Source: CAZEAC01 sp964510065 (lineage in GTDB: Bacteria > Bdellovibrionota_C > UBA2361 > CAIXSY01). Taken from it: 18,772 nt of DNA. The notes under the pieces were generated by a model. The model was not told where the DNA came from. It was given only the letters and a program-made list of their open reading frames with translations, and searched no databases. Made by a program: the position numbers and the translations under genes. The first letter of the stretch is position 1. The number at the start of each line of letters is the position of its first letter. Location of the stretch: contig CAZEAC010000092.1 in NCBI GenBank assembly GCA_964510065.1, forward strand, positions 1 through 18,772, read 5' to 3'. Positions 13,896 to 18,772 of this stretch are shown in pieces.

Positions 13896-16331
13896 TTATG
13901 CCGCAAAATCCGAAGGATCCGAGGCAAATTCATCGATATTCTGTAGAGGATCGAAGCCGGAATCCTTGGACTGCTGCCGTTTACGCTCTTCCTCTTCCTT
14001 CTTCAAGCGGGTGTAGTCGAGATAATGCAGATTTGCCTGGATGTTATCAGTATTGCTGTAAACGTAGGCCAGGAAAAACTCGGTAATGGTCGCGTTACGT
14101 ACTGATAGCTCCTCGGCTAAGCGCAGCACCAGCGCAGTTCGATGTTTGTTCTCGTTTTCGAACGCTTCCCACCATTTCCGTGCTGATCCGGTGGTATTGT
14201 CCCAATCGAGCTTTTTGCGGACCTCCTCAAGCTTGGTGACAATTTGCGGATCGCTCCACCCAGTTGTATCGGAAATCCCCGGAGGGAGCGCATTCGGATC
14301 GTAAGGCGCGCCAGAGCCGCCTGCTGCGCCAGCGCCGCCCGCAGCGCTTGGCGAGACCGGTAGAGTCTCTTCGAACTTGATCTCCGCATCGCGCATCTTG
14401 AGCTCGTCTTCCTCACGATCAAACTCGGCGATGCGTTTAGCCATGTCCGGTATTTTGTACCAGGGCACAAGATGCCCCTGGAATACCGGTAAATTCGGGA
14501 GGAAAAAGGTTGAAATATTATCGACGGGGCGGCCAATTTCATCGGGCGTAAGTACCGCGCGCTGCTGCACCTGTTCTTGAGTGCTATCGTTTTTGCTGGC
14601 AAACCACTCGATGAGCTTCTTGTTTGTGCCGAGTGATTGAGTTTTGAAACGGATCGTCATCTGTCCGGTTTCTTTTGAGGCCCACTCGGAGTCTTGAATG
14701 TCGAGAGTCGGCATGAAGATCTTTGTGCTGAAACCGGCGAGCACAGAGTCCGCCGTTTCACCGTAGTTGCCCTTGACCTGCGCAATCGACTGAATCGCGG
14801 CGACGATACTTACGTTACGTGAACGCAGCGTGTTCAATTTTACATGGATATCAGGAAGCCGTCCAAGCGCGCTCGCGAATTCGTCGATAACCAAACTTAC
14901 AGGCCGTGGCAGCGCAGAACCCGGACAACGCTCGGCACGTTTGGTCAAAAACCGCAGCATTTCAATCACAATAACGTTGGCCATTGGGCGCAACATTTCG
15001 AGCTCTGATTCACGAAGCTCAATTATGAAAAGGCTTGGCTTCTTGATGAGTTCCTCAAGGTCTAGCTCATTTTGCGACGTTGTCGCGCGAATCGTGCTTA
15101 GGTCCCAGGCACTGAGGCGCATGCCGAGCTCAGACATAATCGTATCAGCGTTCTGCGATCCTGAGCGCGCCAATTCGATAAAAGTTCGAGAATTTCGATA
15201 CGCGTGTGGGTGCGCCTCAAGCCAATCGCAGAGCGGCTTCATACCTGACTGCACGAGCTCATGTATTCTCGGCATTGAAAGCACGTCTTTCGGATCGTGC
15301 AGCAAGCCGACCATGATTGCATTTAAAATCGCCAAGGCGTTGTTTCTAAAGAACGGGCTATCGGACTTCGCTGATGGCTGGTCGGTCGCCATGACAATAG
15401 TATTAGCAATTAGTTTACAGTCGGTGTCATCATCGATCTTCGCCAATATATTCCAGCTTAAGCTGCGCACGCGATCGAGCGGATTGAAGAGGAAGATATT
15501 TTTTTCGGGGTTATACTTGCGCGTCATCGCCGCGAGTTTTCGCCACATTTCAGGCTTTGAGTCGATAACGATGGTCGAGCGCACCGGATCGAGACAATCG
15601 TTATAAAGCACTGGCAAAATCAGCTTGGTGGTCTTTCCGCTACCGGTCTTGGCGATACAGAGCATGTGCCGGTTTCGTTCGGAGGTTGGAATCAATAGCT
15701 TGGTCTGCTTGAAGGCAACACCCTCGCTGCCGCGAAGATCAGTAACGTGCAATGCGGTGTCGCCTGGCTTCCCCGAAGGACGAGTCCAGCTCGCAATCTG
15801 CTCGGTCGTTGCGAAGTCTCCTGAGCCAAGCTCGTTGGTCATCGAGCGTTTTGGTCGACGTGCTTTCGGCGTCATCACGTCAAGGAGCGACAATTCGCCA
15901 AATACCATTCCAGTCTTTTTGTATTCACGGAATGAGTGAATTCCGACGAGAATGAGGTAGGTCGCCAAAGCAACGAAGAACATCTCCTCCCACCAGTTAC
16001 GGTAGGCGCGCTTTCCGACAAAGGTACTGAACACTGGCTCGATACCCAGCGGTAATGATTTTAGTTCGTGCTTCGGTGTCTGCAGATATTCAACGGCGGA
16101 GTCGACCGCCTTTAGAAATTGCGCGCGCCGAAAATCGGAATAGTGAATGATCGTAAGCGCAACAAAGATAAGTCCAAACACCCCGGGGAGGATGGTTGAG
16201 CCGCGCTTAAAAAACTGCAGCATCACGAGAGTCGCGCCAAGTGCGCCCAGGGTAAAAAGAGCAACGATCGATGGAAGGCCGTAAAATGACCCAATCAATT
16301 GCAAAAGCGCTATTTCAACGGCGTGAAGCAT
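13896..16331 (-). CDS. Orphan type IV coupling protein (VirD4/TraG-like ATPase)
   Basis: An 811-residue conjugation-type coupling protein. The N-terminus has two or three membrane helices (about 18-40, 48-63 and 115-132) with a periplasmic loop between the second and third. The soluble ATPase has Walker A AKTGSGKT (227-234), the strand VIDSKPEM, Walker B SLVIDEFA (479-486) and the TraM-recognition-type segment LRSRNVSIVAAIQSIAQVKGNYG. After about residue 640 there is a Gly/Ala-rich linker, then a roughly 110-residue C-terminal domain with a charged coil (KKEEEERKRQQ) and an acidic tail. Such hexameric motors feed DNA or proteins to type IV secretion channels. No relaxase, VirB channel gene or origin of transfer is visible. 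It is bracketed by the two repeat copies, which suggests an inserted or mobile past. GGTTGGGAA precedes the ATG. Confidence 0.93.
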   Translation of the reverse strand: MLHAVEIALLQLIGSFYGLPSIVALFTLGALGATLVMLQFFKRGSTILPGVFGLIFVALTIIHYSDFRRAQFLKAVDSAVEYLQTPKHELKSLPLGIEPVFSTFVGKRAYRNWWEEMFFVALATYLILVGIHSFREYKKTGMVFGELSLLDVMTPKARRPKRSMTNELGSGDFATTEQIASWTRPSGKPGDTALHVTDLRGSEGVAFKQTKLLIPTSERNRHMLCIAKTGSGKTTKLILPVLYNDCLDPVRSTIVIDSKPEMWRKLAAMTRKYNPEKNIFLFNPLDRVRSLSWNILAKIDDDTDCKLIANTIVMATDQPSAKSDSPFFRNNALAILNAIMVGLLHDPKDVLSMPRIHELVQSGMKPLCDWLEAHPHAYRNSRTFIELARSGSQNADTIMSELGMRLSAWDLSTIRATTSQNELDLEELIKKPSLFIIELRESELEMLRPMANVIVIEMLRFLTKRAERCPGSALPRPVSLVIDEFASALGRLPDIHVKLNTLRSRNVSIVAAIQSIAQVKGNYGETADSVLAGFSTKIFMPTLDIQDSEWASKETGQMTIRFKTQSLGTNKKLIEWFASKNDSTQEQVQQRAVLTPDEIGRPVDNISTFFLPNLPVFQGHLVPWYKIPDMAKRIAEFDREEDELKMRDAEIKFEETLPVSPSAAGGAGAAGGSGAPYDPNALPPGISDTTGWSDPQIVTKLEEVRKKLDWDNTTGSARKWWEAFENENKHRTALVLRLAEELSVRNATITEFFLAYVYSNTDNIQANLHYLDYTRLKKEEEERKRQQSKDSGFDPLQNIDEFASDPSDFAA

Positions 16332-16509
16332 TTCCCAACCCTGAGCGAAATCCCTCTATCATTGTAGGGGGTTGGCTCTCATAGTACCACACTACAAAGA
16401 GCGTAACCTTCAGCATTGTTATGTACTGATTTCGACTTGAAGTGACCTACCTTTAATGCAGGTATCTATCTGAAAACACTTAACTATAAAATGGTTAGTG
16501 ATAGGGCTC

Positions 16510-16665
16510 GAGTAGTTACGCGGGCTAGGGGTAGCTACTCATTAAGGTGTAGATAGCTTTTTCCGCTACTCTGTGACCTCTTTGTCTCTGTGGTCTAAAT
16601 ACGTTAAAAACCACAGAGGTCACAGAGTTAGGGAAAGTATACGCGGGGATAATGAGTAATTACGG
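16510..16665. repeat. Palindromic CACAGAG repeat element, copy B
   Basis: Second copy of the element at 13731-13887, upstream of the coupling-protein gene. It has TAGCTTTTTCCGCTAC (16554-16569), CTCTGTGACCTC with a second CTCTGTGG arm (16569-16593), the opposed CCACAGAGGTCACAGAG (16611-16627), and TAATGAGTAATTACGG (16650-16665). A left-end hairpin GAGTAGTTAC/GTAGCTACTC (16510-16540, nine of ten paired) is the mirror of the right-end hairpin of copy A. The stretch 16332-16709 holds this repeat and no gene. Confidence 0.8.
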
Positions 16666-16709
16666 CTACGGCGGATAGTTTCTGCCATTTTTTATCAAGT
16701 GGACAGATA

Positions 16710-17675
16710 CTAGTTGGGGCAGCTTTCCGGAACCCGGTGATAATGGTCTCTTTTGATTATCATGTACTCGATCTGACCGACGTGCTCATGAAAAGAATCG
16801 CGGAAGCTGTCGATTATTTCAATGAATTGCTCGAAATTCGCCACCTCTACCTCAAACTCCACCGGAAAAGCGCCAATCTGTTGAATAAAACAGGTGATGT
16901 TTGGATGGCGATGACAATAGCGCAGCATTTCGCGACGTAGCTTCTCGTTCCACGTGCGTAGGGTGACGAAGACCTTAAAGAGCTGCATCTCAAGTAGCCG
17001 ATAATTAAGCTGTGTGCGGTAGCCGAGGATAACACCCTGCTTTTCAAGTTTCGCAAGGCGATACGCCGCGAGATTTGGTGTGGTGCCAACTTTGCTTGCA
17101 AGCGCGTGCATGGATATTCTAGCGTCCGATGAAAGTGCAGCAAGTATCTTGCGTTCAATTGTATCCAGCTCGATACGGGTCCTGACACTTCCCCAGCGTA
17201 GTGCCGAACTCCCCGAGCCAACCAGGTAGTGTTTCGGGAATCGCACTACTTCGACATTCACTGCGACGCTAAGTCCTACAATTTTTGAGCTTACCGACGC
17301 CAAAAGCTTGTTCTGCGCGCTTTGATATTCAGTCACATCTCGCGCGGCAATTGAGACGAGAATGTCCCAAATACCGTATCCCTCCATCAGCCAATAGGTA
17401 TTCGGAAATGTGTCGGCATTTCGAATAAAAGTTTGCAGCGCCGTTTTGCTTAGTGAGTGTTTAAGATAGGTTTTGAAGATAGTCAGCCCCATTGCACTCG
17501 GGTTAATCACCGGCGAGAAGCGAGAAATAATTCCTGTAGAAAGAAATTTTTGCACGCGGTACTGCACCAGATCACTTCCTAGGCGGAGCTTCCTTGCGAT
17601 TTTCGAAAGTGGCTGGCGCGCGTCCAGATCTAGTTCGTGGAGCAAGAGCCTATCGAGACGGTCGAGCGATTGCAT
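16710..17675 (-). CDS. Tandem-duplicated Lrp/AsnC-family regulator
   Basis: A 321-residue protein made of two Lrp/AsnC units. Unit 1 has a helix-turn-helix at about 4-50 (LDRLDRLLLHELDLDARQ, KIARKLRLGSDLVQYRVQKF) and an effector-like domain at about 60-145. Unit 2 has a helix-turn-helix at about 168-216 (LDTIERKILAALSSDARIS, AYRLAKLEKQGVI) and a second effector-like domain at about 225-310. Canonical members have about 150-160 residues with one unit, so this is a fused duplication that would present two DNA-binding heads per chain. Similar double-headed members occur in several bacterial groups, so this is not a frameshift artefact. The effector is unknown. No good ribosome site precedes the ATG at 17675. 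The gene stands alone between repeat B and an opposite-facing region. Confidence 0.88.
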   Translation of the reverse strand: MQSLDRLDRLLLHELDLDARQPLSKIARKLRLGSDLVQYRVQKFLSTGIISRFSPVINPSAMGLTIFKTYLKHSLSKTALQTFIRNADTFPNTYWLMEGYGIWDILVSIAARDVTEYQSAQNKLLASVSSKIVGLSVAVNVEVVRFPKHYLVGSGSSALRWGSVRTRIELDTIERKILAALSSDARISMHALASKVGTTPNLAAYRLAKLEKQGVILGYRTQLNYRLLEMQLFKVFVTLRTWNEKLRREMLRYCHRHPNITCFIQQIGAFPVEFEVEVANFEQFIEIIDSFRDSFHEHVGQIEYMIIKRDHYHRVPESCPN

Positions 17676-17695
17676 AAAATGCCGATAATTTAGGT

Positions 17696-17704
17696 TTAGT
17701 CTAA
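17696..17704. promoter_or_regulatory. Small palindrome upstream of the Lrp-like gene
   Basis: TTAG-T-CTAA, a perfect palindrome about 20 bases upstream of the ATG at 17675. The position fits an autoregulatory Lrp-family site, but the motif is short enough to be chance. Confidence 0.2.
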
Positions 17705-17763
17705 CAGAGATCTAAGATATCCGCCAATCACATCAAATTATTGCTTGTAGTGGCTATTCCGAG

Positions 17764-17943
17764 CTATTTCTTTACTGTCGAAGGTTCCTTCACAAGATGC
17801 ATTGGTAGAACGCGAACTACCCAGGGTTCCACATCGAGAATTGCTATCTCGATACCGGAACTCGTGGTGAGGATTATGGTTATCTTCAGCGAGTCATCCA
17901 ATGAAAGGAACATATGGCTACGCGGGTTTATTTTACGGCACAT
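17764..17943 (-). CDS. Possible divergent CsrA-like small protein
   Basis: A 59-residue frame starting at ATG 17943 (MCRKINPRSH). Aligned by eye to CsrA it keeps an Arg-Lys near the start, a DDSLKITI strand like the DDIxITV of CsrA, a 12-residue stretch ILTTSSGIEIAI lying without gaps over LGVKGNQVRIGV, and VEPWVVRVLP over the NAPKEVSVHR segment. CsrA controls translation of flagellar mRNAs, which would fit the flagellin nearby. Against it: small insertions, Pro where CsrA has its RNA-binding Arg44, no ribosome site, and a start overlapping the plus-strand gene at 17914 by 30 bases. The frame stays open upstream to 18312 but only as a shadow. An ATG at 17913 is an alternative start. Confidence 0.3.
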   Translation of the reverse strand: MCRKINPRSHMFLSLDDSLKITIILTTSSGIEIAILDVEPWVVRVLPMHLVKEPSTVKK

Positions 17944-18579
17944 GCCGACGACGAGATGATTATTGATGAGGTCGTCGGTAATATGCAGAGATTCTGGTCG
18001 ATACTCAGCAGGTGTCACGACAACGGATCTTGCTTCGATGAGTTCTGGGACGAGTACGCCAAGTTTCTTGAAGCCCCATGGTTCGAGCACATTGCGAACA
18101 TCCTTCGTCGAAAGGGCACGCCGCGCGAACACATGCTTGCCGTCGCAAAGCAGATGCTTGGAATGTCGGCGTTCCTTGGAGCTTCCGCCTGCTGGCCACA
18201 TGCAAGCCAGGTACAGCTCGAACTTGAAGAGGCTCATGCAAAGATAATTGACCTCCAGATTGAGCGCTATGAGCTTTCTCAGTCGGAGCGTACCTTCTTT
18301 GCACTTGCGCACTTCAATCTTGGCGCGATCTGCCGAGAGCTCGACGCCGAATTTGGCCCTGGCAAAAGTATTGCGGTGCCAGTTGGAGCTCCCGGGCTAG
18401 TGAACAAAGCAGGAGCGAGAGCGTTTTCAATGCTCGACATCCTTGCCCCTCTTTATACTGAGATTAAGAGCGGTGTTGGGCTCCGGACTCCCTCTGAAGA
18501 AAAGGCACGCTTTGCGAGTTCTCGGCTGGCGCTTGGTGCGCAGCGGCTCTTTGTGATGGCCGAGCATCTTCAAGTCTGA
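17914..18579 (+). CDS. Unrecognised 221-residue cytoplasmic protein
   Basis: I do not recognise this family. The start is supported by AAAGGA about four bases before the ATG. The protein has no signal peptide or membrane helix, is probably mostly helical, and shows an aromatic/acidic N-terminal half (FDEFWDEYAKFLEAPWFEHI), a charged helix around 103-125 (LELEEAHAKIIDLQIERYEL) and a better ordered stretch FNLGAICRELDAEFGPGKSI, then PVGAPGLVNKAG. It ends with SRLALGAQRLFVMAEHL. The opposite strand is open over much of the same region, but the ribosome site and protein-like composition favour this strand. Nothing in its surroundings gives a function. Confidence 0.65.
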   Translation: MATRVYFTAHADDEMIIDEVVGNMQRFWSILSRCHDNGSCFDEFWDEYAKFLEAPWFEHIANILRRKGTPREHMLAVAKQMLGMSAFLGASACWPHASQVQLELEEAHAKIIDLQIERYELSQSERTFFALAHFNLGAICRELDAEFGPGKSIAVPVGAPGLVNKAGARAFSMLDILAPLYTEIKSGVGLRTPSEEKARFASSRLALGAQRLFVMAEHLQV

Positions 18580-18600
18580 GCACAGACTCTCGCCTGACTC

Positions 18601-18621
18601 TATCAAGGTGGTTTTTTGATA
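18601..18621 (+). terminator. Weak hairpin downstream of the 221-residue protein gene
   Basis: TATCAA pairs with TTGATA around a nine-base loop containing a run of T, 21 bases after the stop at 18579. The stem is AT-rich and no T-tract follows it, so termination is doubtful. From 18622 to the window end I see no supported gene. Confidence 0.2.
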
Positions 18622-18772
18622 AGGTTTCCTCATCACGAATTCCGCCCCTTGCTGCGCTAAGCTCGAGGGCCTGATCCACTCGCGCTGCTTCGACGTATGC
18701 GTATATGCTCTGTTATTGCCTAGAGCGTGTTCTGAACTTTTGTCCTGCTGCGAGCCCCAATTCGCATTAAAC

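Noticed and set aside
17764..18312. A 182-residue minus-strand protein over this whole span
   Set aside because: The part upstream of about 17943 mirrors the plus-strand gene at 17914-18579, which has a ribosome site. Only the downstream 59 residues look possibly real.
18427..18771. Minus-strand frame open from the right edge
   Set aside because: Its downstream third mirrors the plus-strand gene, and the rest has no recognisable content or start.

Overview
The window looks like a draft or metagenome-type assembly of a flagellated Gram-negative, broadly proteobacterial organism. The basis is flagellin and the FliD cap, a COG2907/DUF1365/CFA-like lipid cluster, a NhaR-type LysR regulator, a HPF/RaiA-type ribosome factor and a VirD4/TraG-like coupling ATPase. 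I cannot place it more finely from sequence alone. Two runs of ten N mark scaffold joins (1527-1536 and 13500-13509). The second appears to be spurious.

Layout. 1-3.7 kb is a ragged region: a small secreted cysteine-rich protein, a HPF-like gene with a small coupled ORF, a decayed nhaR-like gene fused directly to a fragment of a TerC-family gene (both dead), an APH/choline-kinase-like kinase gene, and a gene-poor gap. 3.7-9.6 kb is one functional unit. A tightly overlapping minus-strand operon reads SDR, COG2907 FAD oxidoreductase, DUF1365, CFA-like methyltransferase, SRPBCC. A two-gene plus-strand operon diverges from it and encodes a four-helix membrane protein and a B12-binding regulator. 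The two are separated by a roughly 50-bp AT-rich region with overlapping, opposed promoters and two related palindromes spaced about three helical turns apart.

9.6-13.6 kb carries fliD (minus, with a plausible sigma-54 promoter), a beta-CASP metallo-beta-lactamase-fold nuclease (plus) and a short flagellin gene (minus). 13.7-16.7 kb carries an orphan type IV coupling protein bracketed by two copies of a palindromic repeat built on CACAGAG motifs. 16.7-18.6 kb carries a tandem-duplicated Lrp/AsnC regulator, a possible divergent CsrA-like small gene and an unrecognised 221-residue protein.

Most interesting reading. The B12 regulator keeps the W-x9-E-H signature that caps adenosylcobalamin in the CarH/LitR photoreceptors, but its DNA-binding domain is a C-terminal XRE-type helix-turn-helix instead of an N-terminal MerR domain. 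It sits divergently next to a lipid-modification operon of a type elsewhere tied to light and singlet-oxygen responses. I infer that it is a B12-dependent, possibly light-responsive switch of non-canonical architecture controlling membrane-lipid modification. This is a hypothesis and is not demonstrated by the sequence.
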